DNA of 64,000 nt. Origin: Algoriphagus sp. GTDB taxonomy: Bacteria; Bacteroidota; Bacteroidia; Cytophagales; Cyclobacteriaceae. Location of the stretch: assembly GCA_029945945.1 (NCBI GenBank), contig JAQSDM010000012.1, positions 553,141 to 617,140 of the forward strand, read 5' to 3'. Under the pieces are notes generated by a model. It was not told the DNA's origin. It searched no databases and worked only from the letters and a program-made list of their open reading frames with translations. Shown here one piece after another: positions 33,734 to 41,215 of this stretch (position 1 is its first letter; every line of letters starts with the position of its first letter). The position numbers and the translations under genes were made by a program.

Positions 33734-34566
33734 TCTTGATGATAAAGCGTTAGTCCTGCAATCGGACTTTCGATGATCAGATTAGTTTGGATATGTGAAT
33801 CAAGAGCAGCTTTCCGAAGGATATCGCTGTTGTAATAGGCGATCGAACCCACAAAATTCACCTGCTTTTCCTGGTAGTTTTTGTACTTGACCACATACTT
33901 TTTGAAAAAGTCCTGGAAGGAATTGTAGAAAAGCATGTAGCAATAAGGATTAGACTTATGCTCCGTGATAAAGCGGCAGAAACTCGCCATATATCTGTTT
34001 GGAAACGGCTGGCGATAGACATGATCCTGAATCGTGGGAGCATCCAATTGAAATCTTTTAATAAGTTCCTCTTTGATTTCAAGGGGCATCTCGTCATGGA
34101 TGAAATCACTCAACAGCTTACGGCCAATATATCCTCCTCCTCCCTCGTCCCCCAAAATAAAACCAGGAGCCGGACGAGTATCTATGATTGACTTGCCGTC
34201 ATAATCACAGCTATTTGAACCGGTACCCAAAATACATGCGATTCCTGCCTGGTGACCACATGTAGCATGAGCCGCTGCGGAAAGATCATGATCCACGTTG
34301 ATTTTTGCCTTTGGAAAAATGCTGCGCAAGGCAGACCTGACTTCTTCTTTTCTCTTTTCGGCAGAGCAACCAGCTCCATAGTAATATATTTCTTCAATTT
34401 CACTTTCCAGATTGACCAGGAAATCATGCCGCATCTGAATCGCCATTTCTTCTGAGGTTTGGTAATAAGGATTAAACCCTACGCCCCTGTGCTGGCTGAT
34501 TCGGCCATCTTTGTGAATTACTCTCCAATCTGTTTTACTGGAGCCACTGTCTGCGATTAAAATCAT
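33724..34566 (-). CDS. BadF/BadG-type N-acetyl amino-sugar kinase (GlcNAc/MurNAc kinase)
   Basis: A protein of 280 residues with the ASKHA (actin-like ATPase) fold. The phosphate-1 loop is MILIADSGSSKTDWRVI, the phosphate-2 loop CILGTGSNSCDYDG near residue 115, and the sugar/adenosine region GFILGDEGGGGYIGRKLL near residue 135. Its position upstream of murQ suggests it makes MurNAc-6-phosphate (a MurK role), giving MurQ its substrate without a PTS; GlcNAc is an alternative substrate. It begins 1 nt after the cytochrome b5 gene and its stop overlaps micro-ORF 1. The assignment to MurNAc rather than GlcNAc is inference from context. Confidence 0.82.
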   Translation of the reverse strand: MILIADSGSSKTDWRVIHKDGRISQHRGVGFNPYYQTSEEMAIQMRHDFLVNLESEIEEIYYYGAGCSAEKRKEEVRSALRSIFPKAKINVDHDLSAAAHATCGHQAGIACILGTGSNSCDYDGKSIIDTRPAPGFILGDEGGGGYIGRKLLSDFIHDEMPLEIKEELIKRFQLDAPTIQDHVYRQPFPNRYMASFCRFITEHKSNPYCYMLFYNSFQDFFKKYVVKYKNYQEKQVNFVGSIAYYNSDILRKAALDSHIQTNLIIESPIAGLTLYHQEIL

Positions 34567-34567
34567 T

Positions 34568-34795
34568 TTATTCTAACTTCCCGATGGGCAAAAATTTTTC
34601 AAATACTTTTTCTGTATGGGGAGCATCTGGTAACTCCTCAGTCAAATCCTGACCTGCCCAGTGCTCATAATGCATCCCTTTTTTCCATAATCTCGAACCG
34701 GAAACATCATAAATAACTCCCTGATATGCCACCCAAATTTCCGGTTTATCCTGACCATTTCGAAGTGCAAGCTGTTGCCGGGTGTACACTTTCAT
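34568..34795 (-). CDS. Cytochrome b5-like heme-binding domain protein
   Basis: A protein of 75 residues from the ATG at 34795, which overlaps the stop of the upstream arginase-fold gene by 1 nt (TGATG). The domain signs are YTRQQLALRNGQDKP, IWVAYQGVIYDVSGSRLW, the HYEHWAGQDLT motif and a second histidine in DAPHTEKVFEKF. The pattern is nearer the membrane-associated progesterone-receptor type than electron-transfer cytochrome b5. There is no membrane anchor, so it is probably soluble. It may bind heme or a small hydrophobic ligand. Its function in an amino-sugar operon is not explained. Confidence 0.8.
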   Translation of the reverse strand: MKVYTRQQLALRNGQDKPEIWVAYQGVIYDVSGSRLWKKGMHYEHWAGQDLTEELPDAPHTEKVFEKFLPIGKLE

Positions 34796-35946
34796 CAATA
34801 CAATTTGATTTGTGCATTGATCCAGCGCTCAGGGATTTCTCCCTTTTGTGCCATCTGATAATCTGCATAACTACAGGGAACCGTACTTACTCTGTCGAAC
34901 TTATCTGTCTCATTATGCGGAATTTCCATCCACCATTTTCCGCTTCTTTTACTCTTGTAGAAAACCAAAGTATTAGGCTTGGTATCCAATGAAACCGTGT
35001 ACTTGGTGTAATCACTGCTCTTAAATGATAAGCTGTCTTTTCTCGAGTAGAATCCTTCGATAAAATACCAAATCATCACAGCCACCACTTTGGCAGTTTT
35101 ATTCTGAGAATCGTCGTAATATGGCTCGTAACCATATATCCCGATCGAGCTGAGTTTTTCATTCATCCCCGCAAACCAACAAATCTGACAAGCCTCCTCA
35201 GCTGTCAATCCGAAAGGCTGAGCGTCCAAGCATCCAGGTGCATCTGTTGACTGAATTGCGCATAAGTCAAAACTCAACAAGTCAGAATTACGAATTAACG
35301 GCTCGATTTCTTTGAAATCTGACCTTACTTTACCCAGTCTTACATGATCAAAATACAGTTTCTCAACCACATTGATCAGGGTAGGATCAACCAAAAAGCT
35401 TTGATAAGCTAAATGTGCATACGTAAACAGGAAATTTGGCTGATGGAGGATGATCTCCTGGGTATGTTGGTCAGCCATCAGTCCCTCCTCTTCCATGTCC
35501 AATTTGGCATCAACAGTCAGAAGACTTACCAGCTTTTTCATCTTTTGATATGACAAATACTGGCCATAATCAAGATCATGGGTCCCTCCGAAATAAATGG
35601 GTAAGATCTGATGCTTCATCAGATACTCTCCAACTTGTTGAATCCGCTGATACGTTTCAGCGAGCGTATCGCCTGAAATAAGGTCTCCAAGATCCGCTAC
35701 CCTGTAAGAACCAAATCCTTTTTTGAGTTCGTAAAGTTTTTCCCTGATTTCCGAACTTCCACGTTCTACACTTTCTGTTTTTTTAACACCACGGGTTTCC
35801 TTCAACCCCACCAAAGCAATCTGGACTCCTTTCAGGTCGGGAAATTCTTCCCCATAAAAATGAAGCTGTCGAAAGAGAGAGTTTTCTGAATATTTTTTCT
35901 GCCAAAGGAATTCTGCAACCGGGTCAAAAAAGGCTTGGATGTTCAT
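34795..35946 (-). CDS. Arginase-fold protein with altered metal ligands (often labelled formimidoylglutamase)
   Basis: A protein of 383 residues, longer than canonical arginases and formimidoylglutamases (about 300-320). The three metal motifs are recognisable but changed: GGTHD keeps the first His (normally GGDHS); DAKLD replaces the ligand His of DAHxD with Lys; SFDLC has Cys where the second Asp of SFDxD is expected, with APG further on as in the family. Two of six manganese ligands are therefore missing, so ureohydrolase activity is doubtful. The N-terminal 70 residues and C-terminal 100 residues are extensions I do not recognise. It is first of a six-gene operon and is followed by tandem terminators on its upstream side. 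Confidence 0.72.
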   Translation of the reverse strand: MNIQAFFDPVAEFLWQKKYSENSLFRQLHFYGEEFPDLKGVQIALVGLKETRGVKKTESVERGSSEIREKLYELKKGFGSYRVADLGDLISGDTLAETYQRIQQVGEYLMKHQILPIYFGGTHDLDYGQYLSYQKMKKLVSLLTVDAKLDMEEEGLMADQHTQEIILHQPNFLFTYAHLAYQSFLVDPTLINVVEKLYFDHVRLGKVRSDFKEIEPLIRNSDLLSFDLCAIQSTDAPGCLDAQPFGLTAEEACQICWFAGMNEKLSSIGIYGYEPYYDDSQNKTAKVVAVMIWYFIEGFYSRKDSLSFKSSDYTKYTVSLDTKPNTLVFYKSKRSGKWWMEIPHNETDKFDRVSTVPCSYADYQMAQKGEIPERWINAQIKLY

Positions 35947-36031
35947 AAAGGGTGAGGTGTAAAGTAAAAATAATCAAAAATGGTCCCCAAATCACCATTG
36001 AATTGCCCCCCAAAGGAGTAAATGAAAAAAA

Positions 36032-36052
36032 AACCTGATTCAATTTCAGGTT
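36032..36052 (-). terminator. Second terminator downstream of nqrF
   Basis: Stem AACCTGA / TCAGGTT with a 7-nt loop, followed by eight or more T residues on the minus strand. It is in tandem with the nqrF terminator at 36115 and insulates the arginase-fold operon. Confidence 0.7.
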
Positions 36053-36114
36053 AAGTTAGAAAATCAAATTGTTGTAGAAGAATTGGTTGAAAAAGCTCAA
36101 TCCCATAAAAAGAA

Positions 36115-36136
36115 AAATCCCGCCGAAGCGGGATTT
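36115..36136 (-). terminator. nqrF terminator
   Basis: A perfect 9-bp stem (AAATCCCGC / GCGGGATTT) with a CGAA tetraloop and a T run on the minus strand, 8 nt after the nqrF stop codon. Confidence 0.9.
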
Positions 36137-36143
36137 AAATTCT

Positions 36144-37448
36144 TTATCCTCCGAAATCGTCAAATCGAATGTTTTCCTGAGGAATCCCCATATCATCCAG
36201 CAACTTAAGAACTGCCGCATTCATCAAAGGAGGACCGCAAAGGTAATATTCAACCTCATCTGGCTCCGGGTGATTTTTGAGATAGTTTTCAAAAAGAACC
36301 TGGTGAATGAATCCTACATAACCATCAGCTTCCTTGTCATCAAGAGACTTTTTGATTTTCCAGTTGTCCTCAGGAAGAGGCTCTGATAAACCAATATTGA
36401 ATTGGAAATTTGGAAAGTCTTTTTCGATTGCCCTGAATTGAGGAGTATAGAAAAGCTCCTTTTTAGAACGTCCACCGTACCAATAAGAAACTTTTCTATG
36501 AGTTTTCTCAGTGTGGAATAAATGGAAAATATGAGATCTCAAAGGAGCCATACCTGCTCCACCACCGATGTAGATCATCTCTCTTTCAGTAGGGTTGATA
36601 TGGAATTCACCATAAGGACCCGAAATAGTTACTTTATCACCAGGCTTTCTTGAGAAAACATAGGAGGAACAAACTCCTGGATTGACATCCATCCACTTGT
36701 TATTTGCTCTGTCCCAAGGTGGAGTAGCGATACGAATGGTCAACATGACAATATTTCCTTCGGCAGGATGGTTAGCCATGGAATATGCCCGGAACAATTC
36801 TTCGTCATTCTTCATGACCAAATTCCACAAGCCAAACTTATCCCAATCACTCTTGTAAACATCAGCAGGGTGTCCCAAATCAGGATGCGGCGTGATGTCC
36901 ATGTCTTTGAAATTCACTTTGATCACAGGCACATCCACCTGAATATACCCTCCTGATTCAAAATGAAGGGTCTCTCCTTCAGGAAGCTTAACTTTAAATT
37001 CTTTGATGAAAGTGGAAACATTATAGTTAGAAACCACTTCACATTCCCACTTCTTAATGCCAAAAATCTCTTCAGGAACACGGATTTTCATATCCTGCTT
37101 CACTTTTACCTGGCAAGCCAAACGCACATGACCTTGTTGTTCGGCACGGCTAAGATGTCCAATTTCAGTTGGCAGAACTTCTCCTCCACCTTCCTCAACG
37201 ACACATTTACACATAGCACAAGTACCACCTCCACCGCAAGCGGAAGGAAGGAAAATTTTCTGACCACCCAGAGTTGATAATAAGCTAGTCCCGGCAGCTG
37301 CCACGACCGGATTTGCTTCATCTCCGTTGATGATAATCTTAACATCTCCTGAGGACACAAGCTTTGACTGAGCGTACAAGAGAATAAATACCAGTAGCAA
37401 AATGATGACCGTGAATGCTACAATGGATGTAATAATTACAGAACCCAT
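36144..37448 (-). CDS. nqrF: Na+-translocating NADH:quinone reductase subunit F
   Basis: A protein of 434 residues, slightly longer than Vibrio NqrF. It has one N-terminal membrane helix ([19 protein letters not shown]), a ferredoxin domain with the 2Fe-2S ligands Cys71, Cys77, Cys80 and Cys112 ([19 protein letters not shown]), and an FAD/NADH reductase domain ([37 protein letters not shown]). It accepts electrons from NADH and feeds the sodium-pumping Nqr complex in the inner membrane. It stands alone in this window with its own promoter and two terminators; the other nqr genes are not adjacent. Confidence 0.95.
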   Translation of the reverse strand: MGSVIITSIVAFTVIILLLVFILLYAQSKLVSSGDVKIIINGDEANPVVAAAGTSLLSTLGGQKIFLPSACGGGGTCAMCKCVVEEGGGEVLPTEIGHLSRAEQQGHVRLACQVKVKQDMKIRVPEEIFGIKKWECEVVSNYNVSTFIKEFKVKLPEGETLHFESGGYIQVDVPVIKVNFKDMDITPHPDLGHPADVYKSDWDKFGLWNLVMKNDEELFRAYSMANHPAEGNIVMLTIRIATPPWDRANNKWMDVNPGVCSSYVFSRKPGDKVTISGPYGEFHINPTEREMIYIGGGAGMAPLRSHIFHLFHTEKTHRKVSYWYGGRSKKELFYTPQFRAIEKDFPNFQFNIGLSEPLPEDNWKIKKSLDDKEADGYVGFIHQVLFENYLKNHPEPDEVEYYLCGPPLMNAAVLKLLDDMGIPQENIRFDDFGG

Positions 37449-37496
37449 GAAATATTGGTTTTACTTTTCGTATGGATTGAACCCGATTTGGGAACA

Positions 37497-37504
37497 CAAA
37501 TATA
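37497..37504 (-). promoter_or_regulatory. TAnnTTTG minus-7 element for nqrF
   Basis: TATATTTG on the minus strand, 48 nt before the nqrF ATG. It supports nqrF being transcribed by itself. Confidence 0.55.
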
Positions 37505-37581
37505 TTTAATAATCATAAACACAGGCTATACAGCACTTCAAATTTGGCCTTAATAAAGCGTCTTTTTGGTGAGATAACTGA

Positions 37582-38424
37582 TTAATTGTTCAGGAGGTTT
37601 AAAAGACTGGTCAATCTGGTTTTCAACTGTCTTCTGTCGATGATGAAATCAAGAAATCCGTGTTCCAATACAAACTCAGAACTCTGAAAACCTTTGGGTA
37701 AATCTTTCCCTATTGTCTCTCTGATAACTCTGGGGCCTGCAAATCCTATCAATGCGCCTGGTTCGGCTATGTTGAAATCCCCCAACATGGCATATGAGGC
37801 TGTCACACCACCAGTAGTCGGATCGGTCAGAAGGGAAATGTAGGGAATTCCTGCGTGGTCCAACAACGCAAGTTTAGCGGAAGTCTTCGCCATTTGCATC
37901 AGGGAAAATCCGGCTTCCATCATTCTGGCTCCACCTGATTTAGAGATCATCAGGAATGGAATTTTATTTTTTAGAGAATGATCAATAGCTCTGGCGATTT
38001 TCTCACCTACAACGGAGCCCATTGATCCGCCAATAAAATTGAAATCCATACAAGCCACGACAATGTCAAGTCCATTCATTTTACCAACAGCAGACCTTAC
38101 AGCATCATTGAGTTCTGCTTTAACAATCGTCGCTTCAATTCTCGATGAATAAGGCTTGGTGTCAACAAACTTCAAGGGATCGCCAGATTTCATATCCTTG
38201 TCAAGCTCCTTGAATTTATTGTTATCGAATAAAATCTCGAAGTATTCCTTTGAGCCTATTTTCACGTGAAAATCATCATCAGGACACACGTAGGCGTTAT
38301 TTTTCAGCTCACGGGTATGGATTATATTTCCATTCGGAGTTTTAAACCAAAGGCCATCAGGAGCATCTTTCTTCTCAGCAGTTGAGGTTTTGATGCCTTT
38401 ATCTGTTCTTTTAAACCAAGCCAT
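37582..38424 (-). CDS. accD: Acetyl-CoA carboxylase carboxyltransferase subunit beta
   Basis: A protein of 280 residues with the crotonase-like carboxyltransferase core: [61 protein letters not shown] and [15 protein letters not shown]. The N-terminal zinc ribbon is degraded: in place of the four cysteines of E. coli AccD only one remains (YVCPDDDFH), with LWFKTPNGN replacing the first pair. It transfers carboxyl from carboxybiotin to acetyl-CoA to start fatty-acid synthesis. A perfect palindrome overlaps its transcription start. Confidence 0.94.
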   Translation of the reverse strand: MAWFKRTDKGIKTSTAEKKDAPDGLWFKTPNGNIIHTRELKNNAYVCPDDDFHVKIGSKEYFEILFDNNKFKELDKDMKSGDPLKFVDTKPYSSRIEATIVKAELNDAVRSAVGKMNGLDIVVACMDFNFIGGSMGSVVGEKIARAIDHSLKNKIPFLMISKSGGARMMEAGFSLMQMAKTSAKLALLDHAGIPYISLLTDPTTGGVTASYAMLGDFNIAEPGALIGFAGPRVIRETIGKDLPKGFQSSEFVLEHGFLDFIIDRRQLKTRLTSLLNLLNN

Positions 38425-38441
38425 ATTGAGTTTTTAGATTT

Positions 38442-38455
38442 TTTGACGCGTCAAA
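38442..38455. promoter_or_regulatory. Perfect 14-bp palindrome at the accD start region
   Basis: TTTGACGCGTCAAA is self-complementary over 14 bp and lies between the accD minus-7 element and its ATG, about where transcription starts. That is an operator-like position for a dimeric repressor. The regulator is unknown. Confidence 0.55.
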
Positions 38456-38460
38456 GGACA

Positions 38461-38468
38461 CAAATTTA
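38461..38468 (-). promoter_or_regulatory. TAnnTTTG minus-7 element for accD
   Basis: TAAATTTG on the minus strand, 37 nt before the accD ATG and 5 nt from the 14-bp palindrome. Confidence 0.55.
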
Positions 38469-38619
38469 GACCTTATATCCATTAAATAAAACCAGCTGTC
38501 AATTCCTGGGAACAATCCCTCGAAGTCATTTGAGAACTGATGGAAAAATCAGGAGTTTAATTTTTTGCGTTTGAAAAAGGGGATTATCCTTTTAGCAACC
38601 CACCCGGTTTTTGAAGTTT

Positions 38620-39183
38620 CTAATTAATTTCCAATTCAAATTCATCCACTAGGGCAAACACTTCGTCAAGACTATAGATCCTCTCATTACTTGTAAGAGT
38701 AAAATCCAACAATGCCGGCAAAGGAAGGACTCCTCCATCTTTCCCAATCATTGGCCATTTAGGAGGAGCTGAAAGCCAGTTACCTTCAGAATCTTTCATA
38801 TGACTTCTGTCAGAAATAAAAGAGTTGAGGTAATCATTTGCATCAATCGTCTTGAAACCCGGAAGATCGCTTTCTTTCCAATTTTCATTACTTAGAAAGG
38901 TTTTTTCCAAATATTCTCTCCCTGATAGCGGAACAGGCAAAGTCGAATCAAAATCATAAATCAGACTTGAATCCTCATTGGAAGCGAACAAAATCACATG
39001 ATAATTCCACCATACGAATTCATCTCCATTGATAGATTTTTGAAATCTGAATTGGCAATTTCTAATGCTGTTAGAAACTATAAAAACCTTTTTTGAAAAA
39101 TTTGCCAATTCAGGATTTTGGCAAAGGTGCCATATATTTTCTTCGCAAAAATTTGCCGAGTACTTGAATTCTTTAATTTCCAT
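38620..39183 (-). CDS. Protein N-terminal glutamine amidohydrolase (NTAQ1/Nt-Gln amidase family)
   Basis: A protein of 187 residues closely resembling eukaryotic NTAQ1. The catalytic triad is conserved: Cys13 in FCEENIWHLC (human YCEENIWKLC), His62 in WNYHVILF (human WDYHVVLL) and Asp77 in IYDFDSTLP (human IYDLDTVLP). The family's most distinctive block, SDRSHMKDSEGNW at about residues 125-137, differs from human by one residue. NTAQ1 converts N-terminal Gln to Glu, making a secondary degron. It has a promoter of its own and no operon partner. Comparison with the human sequence is from memory, so the match should be confirmed by search. There is no signal peptide, so it is cytosolic. Confidence 0.88.
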   Translation of the reverse strand: MEIKEFKYSANFCEENIWHLCQNPELANFSKKVFIVSNSIRNCQFRFQKSINGDEFVWWNYHVILFASNEDSSLIYDFDSTLPVPLSGREYLEKTFLSNENWKESDLPGFKTIDANDYLNSFISDRSHMKDSEGNWLSAPPKWPMIGKDGGVLPLPALLDFTLTSNERIYSLDEVFALVDEFELEIN

Positions 39184-39192
39184 TTGTCGCTA

Positions 39193-39200
39193 CAAAGGTA
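39193..39200 (-). promoter_or_regulatory. TAnnTTTG minus-7 element for the NTAQ1-like gene
   Basis: TACCTTTG on the minus strand ends 9 nt before the ATG, so the transcript would be leaderless or nearly so. Confidence 0.5.
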
Positions 39201-39471
39201 GCATAGTTCCCTACCAAAGAATTCAACTCGCTGTTAATTGTTTATGAGATTTAACGCCCGTCAAGAGCGCAAATTTTGAGGCCATTCCAACTCCAACTAT
39301 TTGTTTTGAGGAGAATTTGAACAACCTCATCATTCCAATTTAATGACCAATACTAATTCTTTGCCTTTCATTGAATCAGTTTTCCCAAGAGATCTATTTA
39401 CTTTATATTGAAAAGATTCTGAAAACCCACTTAAGAATCTGACATTTTACCAATTGCCCAAATAACATACC

Positions 39472-41103
39472 ATGAGTCTAGCTGTACTTCTTCTTATTTC
39501 AGGCATTATCCTCCTCTTTGCCTATCGAATCTATGGCACATATGTCTACAAGAAATTTGGCTTGAATGATGATAAACCCGCTCCTTCCCATGAGTTCCAG
39601 GATGGGATTGACTATGAGCCAAGCAAGCCGATAGTAGTTCTGGGTCACCATTTTGCATCAATTGCCGGTGCAGGCCCTATCGTGGGTCCTATCATTGCAG
39701 TGACTTTTGGATGGATTCCGGCAGTTATTTGGATTCTTGCCGGAGGAATCTTTTTTGGTGCAGTCCATGATTTGGGAAGTATGGCTGCCTCTCTTCGTAC
39801 CGAAGGAAAATCTATCGGAGTAATAATTCGGAATTTGATTGGAATAAGAGGAAAGCAGCTATTTATCTTATTTAGTTTTTCCACTCTTATTCTGGTCATA
39901 GGGGTATTTTCAGACATAATCGCAAAGACATTTGTTGCCAATCCTGGGGTAGCTTCTGCATCCATTTCTTTCATTTTTTTGGCAATTGCCTTTGGATGGG
40001 CTAACAAAATAGTCGGCGACAAAAAAGTACCCTTCTTGATTCTCACTGCGATTGGAATAATCCTCATGTACTTCTTTGTCTATCTGGGGATGAAAGTACC
40101 TTTTGACATGAGTTATGAATTCTGGATACTGGCACTTTTGGGATATGCATTTCTTGCCTCTGTAACACCAGTAAGCTTTTTGCTCCAACCCAGAGATTAC
40201 CTAAATAGTTACCTGCTTTACGGGATGATCATTGCTGCAGTCTTAGGTGTGATGGTAGCCAATCCGGAAATTAAAATGAGCAATGAAGTTCATATAAGTG
40301 ATGAGAATCTGGGATATGTATTTCCTGTATTATTTGTCACCATCGCCTGTGGCGCAATCAGTGGGTTTCATTCTTTGGTGGCTTCAGGCACCACATCAAA
40401 GCAATTGGATAAAGTAAGTGATGCAAAAGTCGTGGGATTCGGAGGAATGCTCATTGAATCCTTTTTGGCAATTATCTCTGTTGGTGCAGTAATCGTATTA
40501 AGCCGCTCGGAATATATCGATCGACTGGGAACAGATGGTCCGGTGTCCTTATTTTCAACCGGAATTGGCGGGATGATTTCTACGTTGGGAATTCCCGAGC
40601 AATTTGCAGTTGGATTCGTGGCCCTGACTGTTTCTGCTTTTGCCTTGACCACCTTGGACACTTGCACCCGATTGGCAAGATTTACCCTTCAGGAATATTT
40701 CGAAGATATGCCTCAGCCTGCAGCCCAATTCGTGGCTAAAAACAGATACATCTCAACGACTTTGGTTGTAATCCTATCCATCCTTTTACTGGCTTCAGGT
40801 GAATTCAGCACCCTCTGGCCAATCTTCGGATCTGCAAATCAGTTACTGGCAGCTTTGGCCCTGTTGACAATTGCAGTCTGGCTCATCAAGAAAAAAATAA
40901 ACGCTTTATTCGTGACCATTCCGATGTTCTTCATGTTCACGGTCACCCTCGCATCGTTGGGATTATTTGCATGGAAGAACTTTCAAGACGAAGTTTATGT
41001 GCTTTCTCTGATAGCAAGTTTACTTTTTGTTCTTGCTATTTCATTGATGGTCCTCGCCTCACAAAGCCTGAAAAAGAATGTAAAGTCCCCGGTCAAGGTT
41101 TGA
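39472..41103 (+). CDS. cstA: CstA-family (carbon starvation) transporter
   Basis: A protein of 543 residues with about 14 hydrophobic segments. Family motifs include DGIDYEPSKPIVVLGHHFAS, AGAGPIVGPIIA, GAVHDLGSMAASLRTEGKSI and AISGFHSLVASGTTSKQLD. This is the shorter CstA clade; E. coli CstA is about 700 residues. Characterised members import pyruvate or peptides during carbon limitation. The 288-bp upstream spacer holds no gene but contains a TTAACGCCCGTCAA inverted-repeat-like element near 39251. No LytTR/histidine-kinase regulator is adjacent. Confidence 0.9.
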   Translation: MSLAVLLLISGIILLFAYRIYGTYVYKKFGLNDDKPAPSHEFQDGIDYEPSKPIVVLGHHFASIAGAGPIVGPIIAVTFGWIPAVIWILAGGIFFGAVHDLGSMAASLRTEGKSIGVIIRNLIGIRGKQLFILFSFSTLILVIGVFSDIIAKTFVANPGVASASISFIFLAIAFGWANKIVGDKKVPFLILTAIGIILMYFFVYLGMKVPFDMSYEFWILALLGYAFLASVTPVSFLLQPRDYLNSYLLYGMIIAAVLGVMVANPEIKMSNEVHISDENLGYVFPVLFVTIACGAISGFHSLVASGTTSKQLDKVSDAKVVGFGGMLIESFLAIISVGAVIVLSRSEYIDRLGTDGPVSLFSTGIGGMISTLGIPEQFAVGFVALTVSAFALTTLDTCTRLARFTLQEYFEDMPQPAAQFVAKNRYISTTLVVILSILLLASGEFSTLWPIFGSANQLLAALALLTIAVWLIKKKINALFVTIPMFFMFTVTLASLGLFAWKNFQDEVYVLSLIASLLFVLAISLMVLASQSLKKNVKSPVKV

Positions 41104-41111
41104 AAAAACAG

Positions 41112-41141
41112 CCCCGGTCACTTTAGAATGAAGGACCGGGG
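41112..41141. terminator. Hairpin between cstA and DUF3179 gene
   Basis: Stem CCCCGGTC / GACCGGGG with a 14-nt loop, directly after cstA. There is no T run on the plus strand; the minus strand has a TGTTTTTTC tail. It is probably shared by the two convergent genes. Confidence 0.6.
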
Positions 41142-41215
41142 TTGAATACTCATTAAAACCCTATGATTATTTAATTTTTTTCTTCTTTTGAAAAAGTGAA
41201 TGGTACTGGAAAATA

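Noticed and set aside
36087..36386. 99-codon plus-strand frame over the nqrF terminator
   Set aside because: It crosses the nqrF terminator and runs antisense to the NqrF C-terminus.
38640..39183. Reading the NTAQ1-like gene as a transglutaminase or papain-like protease
   Set aside because: The Cys-His-Asp order would allow it, but the SDRSHMKDS block and spacing are specific to the N-terminal glutamine amidohydrolase family.
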